This document shows, one piece after another, positions 16,773-25,084 of a stretch of 64,000 bases of DNA (position 1 is the stretch's first letter; each line of letters begins with the position of its first letter). The notes under the pieces were generated by a model. It was not told where the DNA came from and searched no databases. It was given only the letters and a program-made list of their open reading frames with translations. Source of the stretch: an uncultured Altererythrobacter sp. (GTDB taxonomy: Bacteria; Pseudomonadota; Alphaproteobacteria; Sphingomonadales; Sphingomonadaceae); contig CAJXJY010000013.1 of NCBI GenBank assembly GCA_913055875.1, forward strand, positions 1 to 64,000. The letters run 5' to 3'. The position numbers and the translations under genes are program-made.

Positions 16773-17953
16773 CGGGTCAGCGGCTTACCACGCCCGGCGA
16801 GCGCGGCAAGCGCGCGGTGGACCGGGACGGGCGGTTTCCCGCACAGGATGCGAATCCGGTCGGCGCGGGTCGAACGCGCGGCGTAGAAGCGCTCGATCAG
16901 CGGCTTGGGCAGGCGGTAGAAGCGCTCGAAAATGCGATAGCGCCGGTCCGGCTCGGCGGCGTCGAACAGCATCCGGCCGAGGCGGCGATAGAACTTCGTC
17001 GCGCGCCAATGCCGTCGCGCGCGCGCATCGACGAAGGCGGCGAGTTGCTCGCCCGGCAATTCGGCGTCCTCGGCGATGGCGAGCGCGGTGGCGACCGCGA
17101 TCGGCAGCGTGTAGCTGGTCAGCGGATGCACGAAGCCCCCGCGCGCGCCGGCGGCGGCGACGTCCTCGATGCGGCCCTCGCTGCGATAGGCCCCGAAATC
17201 GCCCCCGGTCAGCACCGGCAGCACGCCCGTCTCGCCGCCGAGGATTTCGCCGTCCCAGCCCTGCGCGCGGCAATAGGTGTCGATGCGAGACGACAGCGCC
17301 GAGCGATCGAGTTCGGGGGTGTCGTTGTAATAGGTGTCCTCGACGAACAGCTCGTTCGCGCCGAGCGGCAGCGTGTAGACGAAGCGATAGCCGTCGTGCT
17401 GCCTCACCGAGGCGTCCATCACGATCGGGCGTTCGACCCCGTGCGGTGCGGGCGTGCGCAGGTGCCGCCCCATGAACACCTGCCACCCGCCCGCGAGATT
17501 GGGCGAGGGAGCGAAGCTGCGGCAGTCGATCACCGCGCGCGCCGAAATCCGCGTACCGCTGGCGAGATCGACCCCGTCGCCGTCGAGCGCAGCGACCTCC
17601 GCCCCGGTCATGATCGCCTCGCCGCCCAGTTCGCGCCGCAGCCCGCTGTCGAAATCGGTCGAGGCGAGCGAATTGTATCCGCTTCGCAAGCGGCGGCGAT
17701 AGGTCGGGAAGCGGACCTCGTAATCGGCCCATTCGACCTTGCGGAACCCGGCCAGCAGCGCTTGTCCCTCGGCGTCGAGGTCGCTGTCGAACCAGCTCCA
17801 GCGATGGTTGCCGCCGAGCGCCTTGCCGCGTTCGATCAGCAGCACCTGCATTTCCGGATGCCGCCTCCGCAGCGCGAGCGCGATCAGCCCGCCCGCGAGA
17901 CCACCCCCGATAATGGCGATTTCGGTTCTGGTATCGGAAGGGCGCCCGCTCAT
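16769..17953 (-). CDS. crtY: Lycopene beta-cyclase
   Basis: This 394-residue flavoprotein closes the beta-rings of lycopene to give beta-carotene. The N-terminal dinucleotide motif IAIIGGGLAGGLIALAL (about residues 12-28), the bacterial CrtY motif ELFVEDTYYND, and the HPLTSYTLP segment are present. It is the first gene of the carotenoid operon, transcribed leftward from the intergenic region shared with the DUF2585 gene (88 bases between starts). crtE and later hydroxylase/ketolase genes are not in this window. Confidence 0.94.
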   Translation of the reverse strand: MSGRPSDTRTEIAIIGGGLAGGLIALALRRRHPEMQVLLIERGKALGGNHRWSWFDSDLDAEGQALLAGFRKVEWADYEVRFPTYRRRLRSGYNSLASTDFDSGLRRELGGEAIMTGAEVAALDGDGVDLASGTRISARAVIDCRSFAPSPNLAGGWQVFMGRHLRTPAPHGVERPIVMDASVRQHDGYRFVYTLPLGANELFVEDTYYNDTPELDRSALSSRIDTYCRAQGWDGEILGGETGVLPVLTGGDFGAYRSEGRIEDVAAAGARGGFVHPLTSYTLPIAVATALAIAEDAELPGEQLAAFVDARARRHWRATKFYRRLGRMLFDAAEPDRRYRIFERFYRLPKPLIERFYAARSTRADRIRILCGKPPVPVHRALAALAGRGKPLTR

Positions 17954-18040
17954 TGCATATGGCCCTAGGGCGCAATTGGAACAGGGGCAATCCGGCCAGG
18001 CACCGGATTGCGTTTCGCGCGGCGCGTGGCACTAAGGGGC

Positions 18041-18631
18041 ATGACCCTTTCGCTCATGCCACATCGCCGCGCCGTCGTCGCGACCATCGTCCTGCTGATC
18101 GCCACATTGGCGGTGCTGCTGGCGATGGACCGCCCGCCGATCTGCACCTGCGGCACGGTCAAGCTGTGGCACGGCGTGGTGCAGTCGAGCGAGAACAGCC
18201 AGCATATCACCGACTGGTATTCGCCCAGCCACTTCATCCACGGGCTGATCATGTTCTTCTTCGCCTGGCTGCTGTGGGACAAGTGGCGGCTGTTCGGCGG
18301 CAAACCGGCGCGCTGGGCACTGCCGATCGCGGTTGCGGTCGAGGCGGCATGGGAGATCATGGAGAACACGCCGATGGTGATCGACCGCTATCGCGAGGTC
18401 ACCATCAGTTGGGGCTATGCCGGCGATTCGATCGTCAATTCGATGGCGGATATCGGCTGGATGATGGCGGGTTTCCTGATCGCGGCGCGGATTCCGTGGT
18501 GGGTGAGTGTGGTCGTCGCGCTGTTCTTCGAGGCGCTGACCGCGTGGATCATCCGCGACAATCTGGCGCTCAACGTGCTGATGCTGTTCTGGCCGCTCGA
18601 AGCGGTGCGCCAGTGGCAGGGGATGGGATAG
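18041..18631 (+). CDS. DUF2585/UPF0314 family membrane protein
   Basis: This 196-residue protein has about five membrane segments and matches the alphaproteobacterial DUF2585 family: an early CTCG pair, SEN-SQHITDWYSPSHFIHG, and the AVAVEAAWEIMENTP and SWGYAGDSIVNSMAD segments with polar residues inside the membrane. Its function is unknown. The ATG at 18041 is chosen; a second at 18056 is possible. It is divergent from crtY. Conserved His, Glu and Asp residues in the membrane suggest metal or proton chemistry, but that is speculative. Confidence 0.75.
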   Translation: MTLSLMPHRRAVVATIVLLIATLAVLLAMDRPPICTCGTVKLWHGVVQSSENSQHITDWYSPSHFIHGLIMFFFAWLLWDKWRLFGGKPARWALPIAVAVEAAWEIMENTPMVIDRYREVTISWGYAGDSIVNSMADIGWMMAGFLIAARIPWWVSVVVALFFEALTAWIIRDNLALNVLMLFWPLEAVRQWQGMG

Positions 18632-18654
18632 AGTCGTTTTCAGCTTCGCTGAAT

Positions 18655-18888
18655 CGGCACCGGCCCACTCCCCGACCCGGAGTCGTTTGTTGCGTGCGGG
18701 AAGCACCTCCGTGCTTCCCTTGGCTGTTCCGTCCCACGCCCCCACCCGGCCACCCATAGGCTACTATAGTCGGGGTGGCCGGGTGGGGGCGTGGGACGGA
18801 ACAGCCCCGGCGGTCGGATGAGTGCCAAGCAGCGACAGGTCGCGTCACCGCCGGAAAACAAAACCCTTGGGGGAGTGGGCCGGTGCCG
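18655..18888. repeat. Composite inverted-repeat element, copy 1
   Basis: A 234-base element bounded by perfect 19-base inverted ends (18655-18673 and 18870-18888, CGGCACCGGCCCACTCCCC) contains a central hairpin at 18724-18804 with arms of about 32 bases and a short AT-containing loop. No coding sequence lies inside. An inverted second copy is at 19911-20132 and a partial third at 27485-27614. Form and distribution resemble a non-autonomous MITE-like repeat. The rest of the 361-base gap (18889-18992) is only the leader of the next gene. Confidence 0.85.
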
Positions 18889-18992
18889 AAACCGTTTCAG
18901 CTTGACTGAAACAGAGTCAAGACCGCGCAGCGCACAGGAACGCGGGCGCCCCGAACGCGTTTGGATCGGTAAGTGTTTCAGGGGCATATTTC

Positions 18993-19868
18993 ATGAAAAC
19001 CGAATTCAAGACCGCCTTTCTCGCTGCAACCTGCCTGCTTGCGGCGCCCGCCCTCGCGCAGGACGCGGGCGAACCCGGGGTCACTTCCGACGTGCCCGAG
19101 GAGACGGTCTACGACGGCGACTTCCTCAGCATCGGCATCGGCGCCGGCTACGGGCCGAGCTACAGCGGGTCCGACGATTACGTGTTCTTCCCGCTGCCGA
19201 TCGTGCAGGGCTCGCTCGGCGGGATCGACATCAATCCGCGTCCGGCGGGCATCGCGCTCGATTTCGTCCCCGATCCCGAGGACGGGCCGGGCATCTCGCT
19301 CGGCATCGCCGCCAAGCTCAACCGCGACCGTGCGACGCAGATCGAGGATCCGATCGTCGAGGCCTATGGCGAACTCGATACCGCGATCGAGGTCGGACCG
19401 ACGGCAGGCGTGAGCTTTCCGGGCGTGCTCAATCCCTATGACAGCCTCAGCGTCAACGTCGACGCGGTGTGGGACGTCGCGGGCGCGCATAGCGGCATGA
19501 CCGTGTCGCCCTCGGTGACCTATTTCACCCCCGTCAGCCGCGGCGCGGCGGTGTCGCTCTCGGCCAGTACCGTCTGGGTCGACGACGATTACGCCGATTA
19601 CTATTACTCTGTTCCGCCCGTGAACACGCTGCTGCCGGCGCCCGATGTGCTCCCCGGCTTCCAGGCCGAAGGCGGGTTCGAGAGTATCGGTCTCAACGCA
19701 CTGGTCGGAGTCGACCTCGACGGCGATCTCGCCAATGGCGGGTTCGCGCTGATCGGCATTGCGGGTTATTCGCGCCTGCTCGGCGACGCCAAACGGTCGC
19801 CCTTCACCAGCATCCGCGGCGACGCCGACCAGTGGCTGTTCGGCGCCGGGATCGGTTACACATTCTGA
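18993..19868 (+). CDS. MipA/OmpV-family outer membrane protein
   Basis: This 291-residue protein has a cleavable signal peptide (cut after APALA, about residue 22) and a beta-barrel-type sequence of alternating hydrophobic strands ending in aromatic Phe, as outer membrane proteins do. GAGYGPSYSGSDDYVFFPLP and the final GDADQWLFGAGIGYTF fit the MipA/OmpV family, whose members include scaffold and porin-like proteins. The role here is unknown. It is alone between two inverted copies of the same repeat element, which may act as terminators on either side. Confidence 0.8.
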   Translation: MKTEFKTAFLAATCLLAAPALAQDAGEPGVTSDVPEETVYDGDFLSIGIGAGYGPSYSGSDDYVFFPLPIVQGSLGGIDINPRPAGIALDFVPDPEDGPGISLGIAAKLNRDRATQIEDPIVEAYGELDTAIEVGPTAGVSFPGVLNPYDSLSVNVDAVWDVAGAHSGMTVSPSVTYFTPVSRGAAVSLSASTVWVDDDYADYYYSVPPVNTLLPAPDVLPGFQAEGGFESIGLNALVGVDLDGDLANGGFALIGIAGYSRLLGDAKRSPFTSIRGDADQWLFGAGIGYTF

Positions 19869-19910
19869 GGCTGCATATTCTGTTTCAGCGAGCTTAAAAC
19901 GGATGCGGCA

Positions 19911-20132
19911 TCGGCACGCTATCCCAGGAGCCTTGTTTTCCGGCGGCGACGAGACCTGTCGCTGCTTGGCAGTCGTCGGCCCGCCGGGGCTGTTCCATCC
20001 CGCGCCCCCACCCGGCCACCCATAGGATGCTATGGTCGGGGTGGCCGGGTGGGGGCGCGGGATGGAACAGCAAGGGCCGGCCGGAGGTCCGGCCCGCACG
20101 CAACAAAGACTCGGGGAGCGTGCCGGTGCCGA
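19911..20132. repeat. Composite inverted-repeat element, copy 2 (opposite orientation)
   Basis: This is a homologue of the 18655-18888 element in reverse orientation. The central hairpin (19990-20070, about 32-base arms) differs from copy 1 by paired substitutions in both arms, so base pairing is kept. The flanks shared with copy 1 include the stretch around CCTGTCGCTGCTTGGCA. The outer ends are TCGGCACGCT (19911-19920) and AGCGTGCCGGTGCCGA (20117-20132). It fills most of the gap between the MipA-like and S9 peptidase stops. Confidence 0.85.
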
Positions 20133-20161
20133 TCCCGCGAAGCTGGAAAAACCTCCAGCCC

Positions 20162-22207
20162 CTATTCCTCCTCGCCGTCCTCGATCCGCAACTCGGGCCG
20201 CGGGTCGGGCATTTCGGCATCGCGGTCGCCGGTCTTGAGGTAGGTGTCGAACCATTCCATCATGCGCAGATTGTAGTCGTAACGCGCGGCGGCCTTCGAA
20301 TTGCCGTGGCCCTCGCCCGGGTAAAGCACCAGCCGCACCGGCACGTCGGGCTTCCTGACCTTGATCGAACGGTAGAGCTCGTAGCTCTGGCTCGGGCTGA
20401 CGCGCGTGTCGTCTTCGCCGTGGAGGATCAGCAGCGGCGTCTCAGCCTTGTCGACATGGTAGATCGGCGAGACTTCGAGCATCTTCTGCCAGTCGTCCCA
20501 CGGCCAGGCGCGCGAATGGACGTTGTACATTTCGTAGGGGATGTCGGTGGTGCCGAACTTGCTGATCTGGTTGGAGATACCGACGAACATCACCCCCGTG
20601 GCGAATTCGTCCGACAGCGCGGTCGAGGACCATGCGGTGGCGTAGCCGCCGTATGAGCCGCCGGTTACGCCGACCCGGTCGGCATCGGCGATCCCTTCCG
20701 CCACCAGCGCGCGCTTGGCGTCTACCAGGTCGGTGAATTCGGGATCGGTGTAACGGCCCTGGTGCTGCTTGGAGAAGGCGGTGCCGTAGCCGGTCGAGCC
20801 GCGGTAATTGGGCAGAAACACGGCATAGCCCTGCCCCGCGGCGACCTGTCCGGGCGCGCCGTAGGCGGTGTTCCAGCCGTTCGATTCATGCGCCTCGGGC
20901 CCGCCATGGACGTCGAGGATCAGCGGCGAGCCGCCGCGCGCCGGGCCGCCGACCGGCTCGATCAGAATGCCCTCGACCTGCTGCCCGTCGCGCGCGGTAT
21001 AGGTCATGGTGCGCTGCTCGCCGAAATCGATATCCTCGAGCCACGGATTGTGCCGGGTCCAGCGCCGGAACGTACCGTCAGACCATACGAACAGCTCGCC
21101 CGGATGGCTCGGGGCATGCGCCTCGACCGCCATCCGGCCGCCGCCGATCTCGACATCGGTCAGGATCAGCTCGCCCGGGTCGTGTTCCTCGCCGACCGAA
21201 CCGTCGGCGTTGTAGATCCGCAGCAGGCTCTGCGCGCCGACATGGACCACTGTCGCGAGCCGTCCGTCGGCCATCCACTCGGCGTCGAGCGCCGCTTCGG
21301 CGGCACCTTCGTTGAGAGCGAAGAAATCGCCCGTCTCGATATCGACGAAATGCAACGTGGTCGCCGCCGGGTCGTTCATGTCGACCCCCGCGATCATCGA
21401 CAGCCGCGCGCCGTCGGGCGAAATCTCGACATCGCCCAGCTTGCCCGGCGTCTGGACCACGCGGCGTACCTCGCCGCTGGCGAGGTCGATGATATGCACC
21501 CGCTTCGAGGTATAGCTGTCGTCGACATTGGGCGTCGGCGCGCTTTCGACCACGGCGGTGGCGTTGTCGGGCGCGATGTCGAAATTGCTGACATAGCCGG
21601 GGATCGCGATCGCGCGCGGATCGGCGTCGATCTCCGCGCCGACGCGCGCCGCGAACATCCGGTTGAGCCGCGCCTCTTCCTCGTAGACCACCGCGTCGAA
21701 GCCGTCCTTGCTCTCGGCCTTGCGGTCCTTGTCCTCCTCCGCCGCGGCGAGCAGGTAGAGCGTGCCGCCGTCGGGGCTCCACGCGTAGGAGCGCACGTCG
21801 GCGCCCTCGACCTCGGCGAGCTTGCGCTGCGCGCCGCCGTCGACCGGGATGCCCCACACCGCGCGATGATCGTCGTCGTCGTGCTCCCACAGGAAGCTCA
21901 CCATCCGCCCGTCGGGCGAGAAGCCGACCGTCGAGGGGCTGATATCGTCGGGCAGGAACTGCCGTGCATCGTCGGGCCCGAACGCAACCTTGAGCTTCTG
22001 CCTGAACGAGCCGTTCTCCTCGCCCTCGGTCACATCGGGCAGCGCGGCGGTGGTGTAGGCGATCCGGCTGCCGTCGGGCGATACCGCGATCTGGCCGACG
22101 CTTTCGAGCTTCGCGACATCCTCCGGCGTCATCGGCCGCGCGGCGGCGGTGGCGGCGATCGAGGCGGAAGCGAGCAGGGTGGCGGCGGTCAGCAGCGTGC
22201 GGGTCAT
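20162..22207 (-). CDS. S9-family prolyl oligopeptidase/acylaminoacyl peptidase, secreted
   Basis: This 681-residue protein has a signal peptide (MTRTLLTAATLLASASIAATAAA), an N-terminal beta-propeller with repeated ...SPDGxxxxF/Y... blades, and a C-terminal alpha/beta hydrolase. The catalytic Ser is in GGSYGGYAT, the Asp in HGEDDTRVSP and the His in GEGHGN. S9 enzymes trim peptides or release acylated N-terminal residues. The start at 22207 has an AGAGGA ribosome site and gives the signal peptide. It is divergent from the amidohydrolase gene. Confidence 0.9.
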   Translation of the reverse strand: MTRTLLTAATLLASASIAATAAARPMTPEDVAKLESVGQIAVSPDGSRIAYTTAALPDVTEGEENGSFRQKLKVAFGPDDARQFLPDDISPSTVGFSPDGRMVSFLWEHDDDDHRAVWGIPVDGGAQRKLAEVEGADVRSYAWSPDGGTLYLLAAAEEDKDRKAESKDGFDAVVYEEEARLNRMFAARVGAEIDADPRAIAIPGYVSNFDIAPDNATAVVESAPTPNVDDSYTSKRVHIIDLASGEVRRVVQTPGKLGDVEISPDGARLSMIAGVDMNDPAATTLHFVDIETGDFFALNEGAAEAALDAEWMADGRLATVVHVGAQSLLRIYNADGSVGEEHDPGELILTDVEIGGGRMAVEAHAPSHPGELFVWSDGTFRRWTRHNPWLEDIDFGEQRTMTYTARDGQQVEGILIEPVGGPARGGSPLILDVHGGPEAHESNGWNTAYGAPGQVAAGQGYAVFLPNYRGSTGYGTAFSKQHQGRYTDPEFTDLVDAKRALVAEGIADADRVGVTGGSYGGYATAWSSTALSDEFATGVMFVGISNQISKFGTTDIPYEMYNVHSRAWPWDDWQKMLEVSPIYHVDKAETPLLILHGEDDTRVSPSQSYELYRSIKVRKPDVPVRLVLYPGEGHGNSKAAARYDYNLRMMEWFDTYLKTGDRDAEMPDPRPELRIEDGEEE

Positions 22208-22337
22208 GAATATCCTCTCATATGAAACTATGTTGCTTGTCATACAGCGTGCCTATCCAACGGCAACCGGCAGGGCGTGTTCCGCTTGCGCCGAAGCGGG
22301 CGGGCGGGCATCACCCGCCGCCGAAAGGGAGGACCCG

Positions 22338-23606
22338 ATGAAACTCACCCAAATCCTGGCTGCCGGCCTCGCGCTGAGCGCCGCCCCCGCATTGGCCGAA
22401 GCCACCGTCATCCACGCCGGATCGGTGCTGATCGATGCAGACAGCGAGCCGACCGGTCCCTCGACGGTGTTCATAGAGGATGGGCGCGTCACCGGGGTGC
22501 AGGTGGGGCATCATCAGGGCGCACCTGGGGCAACGGTGATCGACCTGAGCGACAAGACCGTGCTGCCCGGCCTGATCGACCTGCACGTCCACCTGACCGG
22601 CGATCCGGGCGGCGATTTCTGGAAGGAAGCGGTCGAGCCCGACGAATGGGGCGTGGTCGTCGGCGCCAAGAACGCGCGCATCACCGCTCTGGCCGGTTTC
22701 ACCACGGTGCGCGAGGCGGGCAGCGCGCAGCACACCGCCTTCGCGCTGCGCCGCGGGACGGAGGAAGGTATCATCCCCGGCCCGCGCATCGTTGCCGCCG
22801 GCCCTGCGCTGGCGATCGTCGGCGGGCATGCCGACGTGTCGGGCTTCCGGCCCGAGATCAACCAGATCCTCACCAGCGGCTATGCCTGCACCGGGGCGGT
22901 CGAATGCGCCGAGAAGGTCCGCCGCGCGAGCCAGAACGGGGCGGACGTCATCAAGATCACCGCCACCGGCGGGGTGCTCAGCCAGCAGGGCCGCGGGCTC
23001 GAGGCGCATTTCACCAGCCCCGAGATGAAGAGCATCGCCGACACCGCGCATTCGCTCGGCCTCAAGGTGATGGCGCATGCGCACGGCGCGCGCGGGATCG
23101 AGGCGGCGAGCCGCGCGGGGATCGATACGATCGAGCACGGCACCTATCTCGACGAGGCCGCCGCGCGCGAGATGAAGGCGAACGGCACCGTGCTGATCCC
23201 GACGCTGATGGCGTTCAAGGGCGTCACCGAGCGGCTAGACAAGGGCATCTACACGCCGGTGGTCGAGGACAAGATCCGCGCCGTCGCCGAGACCGCGCAG
23301 GTGTTCATGGGCAAGGCCTATCGCTGGGGCGTGCCGATCGCCTTCGGCACCGATGCCGGCGTGTTCGAGCACGGTCGCAACGCGGAGGAATTCGCGCTAA
23401 TGGTCGGGCAGGGCATGAGCAACCGCGAGGCGCTTGCGAGCGCCACCACCAGGGCGGCCGAAGTGCTCGAGATGGAAGGCGAGATCGGCCGGATCGCGCA
23501 GGGCTATTCGGCCGATATCATCGCGGTGTCGGGCAATCCGCTGGAGGATGTGACCGTGCTCGAGAATGTCGACTGGGTGATGGTGCGCGGGCGGGTGATC
23601 GAGTGA
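22338..23606 (+). CDS. Secreted metal-dependent amidohydrolase
   Basis: This 422-residue protein has a signal peptide (cut near APALA-EA) and the amidohydrolase TIM barrel. Metal ligands are visible as LIDLHVHLTG, the later His in VMAHAHGA and IEHGTYL, and Asp in AFGTDAGVF. The family includes imidazolonepropionase-like and Xaa-Pro dipeptidase-like enzymes; the substrate is probably a peptide or cyclic amide. GGGAGG lies 7-8 bases before the ATG. Its stop overlaps the GTG start of the next gene (GTGA), so the two form an operon. Confidence 0.87.
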   Translation: MKLTQILAAGLALSAAPALAEATVIHAGSVLIDADSEPTGPSTVFIEDGRVTGVQVGHHQGAPGATVIDLSDKTVLPGLIDLHVHLTGDPGGDFWKEAVEPDEWGVVVGAKNARITALAGFTTVREAGSAQHTAFALRRGTEEGIIPGPRIVAAGPALAIVGGHADVSGFRPEINQILTSGYACTGAVECAEKVRRASQNGADVIKITATGGVLSQQGRGLEAHFTSPEMKSIADTAHSLGLKVMAHAHGARGIEAASRAGIDTIEHGTYLDEAAAREMKANGTVLIPTLMAFKGVTERLDKGIYTPVVEDKIRAVAETAQVFMGKAYRWGVPIAFGTDAGVFEHGRNAEEFALMVGQGMSNREALASATTRAAEVLEMEGEIGRIAQGYSADIIAVSGNPLEDVTVLENVDWVMVRGRVIE

Positions 23607-24529
23607 GGCGAATCGCGCCGCTCGCCGCGGCGCTGCTGGCCGCTGCGCCGGTGGCAGCTGCGGACGTCGCCGGGTGCCAACTCGAACTGGTGGTGCTCGG
23701 CGCGGGGCAGGATGCGGGCGCGCCGCAGATCGGAAACGCAGGCGATACCGGACCGCGCCTGCTGCCGAGTTCGCTGGCGCTAATCGACCGAACCGGCAGC
23801 AAGCGCTACCTGTTCGACGCGACGCCCGCGATTACCGAGCAGCTCGCGATGCTCGATGCGATCGAGCCGCCGAAGGATGGCCTCGGGATCGACGGGATAT
23901 TCCTGACCCACGCGCATATCGGGCACTATCTCGGTCTGGCGTATCTCGGCCGGGAGGCGGCGGGCGCCGGGCAAATACCCGTCTTCGCCATGCCGCGAAT
24001 GACCGCTTTTCTGCGCGGCAACGGTCCGTGGAGCCAGCTTGCCGAGCTCGGCAACATCGCGCTTATGCCGCTTGCCGATGAGGAACTGATGCCTGTCAGC
24101 GACAGGTTCGGCGTCTGGCCGGTCGCCGTACCGCACCGCGACGAGTTTTCCGAAACCGTGGGATTCTTCATCATGACGACGGGCGGGGCAGCGCTGTATC
24201 TGCCCGATCTCGACAGTTGGGCGCAGATGGAGGCGATGGGCGGCGAAACGACGCAGATCACCGAGGGCCTTTCCGCGGTATTCATCGATGCCACTTTCTG
24301 GAACGACGACGAACTGCCCGGGCGCGACATGTCCGAAATCCCGCACCCGCGCGTCACCGAGACGATGGACCTGCTGCAGCACCTCCCGCCCGAGGAGCGC
24401 GCCAAGGTCCATTTCATCCACTACAACCACACCAATCCGATCCGCGATCCGGCGAGCGCAGAGAGCCGCGAGGTCGAGGCACGCGGGTTCAAGGTGGCGC
24501 GGCGCGGCGACCGCTACTGTCTCGATTGA
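23603..24529 (+). CDS. MBL-fold hydrolase, PqqB-like
   Basis: This 308-residue protein has a signal peptide (RRIAPLAAALLAAAPVAAA) and a metallo-beta-lactamase fold of the PqqB-like kind: the metal-binding segment reads THAHIGHYLGL, with Gly where classical enzymes have the second-metal Asp (HxHxDH). A late YNHTNP carries another probable ligand. Its role is unknown; no other pqq genes are near. Translation starts at GTG 23603, overlapping the amidohydrolase stop, so the two probably work on the same substrate class in the periplasm. Confidence 0.8.
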   Translation: MRRIAPLAAALLAAAPVAAADVAGCQLELVVLGAGQDAGAPQIGNAGDTGPRLLPSSLALIDRTGSKRYLFDATPAITEQLAMLDAIEPPKDGLGIDGIFLTHAHIGHYLGLAYLGREAAGAGQIPVFAMPRMTAFLRGNGPWSQLAELGNIALMPLADEELMPVSDRFGVWPVAVPHRDEFSETVGFFIMTTGGAALYLPDLDSWAQMEAMGGETTQITEGLSAVFIDATFWNDDELPGRDMSEIPHPRVTETMDLLQHLPPEERAKVHFIHYNHTNPIRDPASAESREVEARGFKVARRGDRYCLD

Positions 24530-24561
24530 GCGCTGTCGTCGTGGTGAAGTGCCACCCTTCC

Positions 24562-24692
24562 CCCGTTCGTGCTGAGCTTGTCGAAGCACCGTCTTTCTTT
24601 CGGCGTGGTGCTAGAAGTGAAGAGCGGCCCCCTTCGGCTGGCTGGCAAGCCAGCCGCTCAGGACAGGCTTCGACAAGCTCAGGGCGAACGGG
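24562..24692. repeat. Inverted-repeat element (CCGTTCG type) in a gene-free gap
   Basis: Arms at 24562-24590 and 24661-24692 are inverted copies around GAGCTTGTCGAAGC. The loop holds a second short palindrome at 24636-24655 (GGCTGGCT...AGCCAGCC). The remaining gap up to 25084 shows no gene; a few CDS-like frames there lack conserved sequence. Confidence 0.8.
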
Positions 24693-25084
24693 AAGAGAGC
24701 AAAGCTCAGTAAAGGTGCGCGGCGAAAACAGTGTCCTACATGCCCTCGATTGTGCAAGACCCGGTGCATGCCGCATCGCCCCACCACCCTGCACCACACT
24801 CGCCCGGCGCGGCCTGTGACTTTCGCTTCGTGGCGGCGCGCTACCGGGACTTTGGAAGGTGACACCCCGTCGGGAAAATTCAACCCCAAGCGACTGAAAT
24901 CGAACGGACATTCATCGAGGCACTATTTTCGAAAGCACCCCGGTCGGCGGTCCATATCCACGCCCGCAAACGCCCTTCGCCGCCGCTCGTCGAAGGCATT
25001 GCGGGCTTGGTCGATAGCCCGGGGTCGTATCTCGTGTTATCCGCTCAATACACCATCGACGAATCCAAACTCGGGGAAACCAGC

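Noticed and set aside
18655-20132. Insertion sequence with transposase
   Set aside because: The elements have no coding frame or transposase; they are non-coding inverted repeats.
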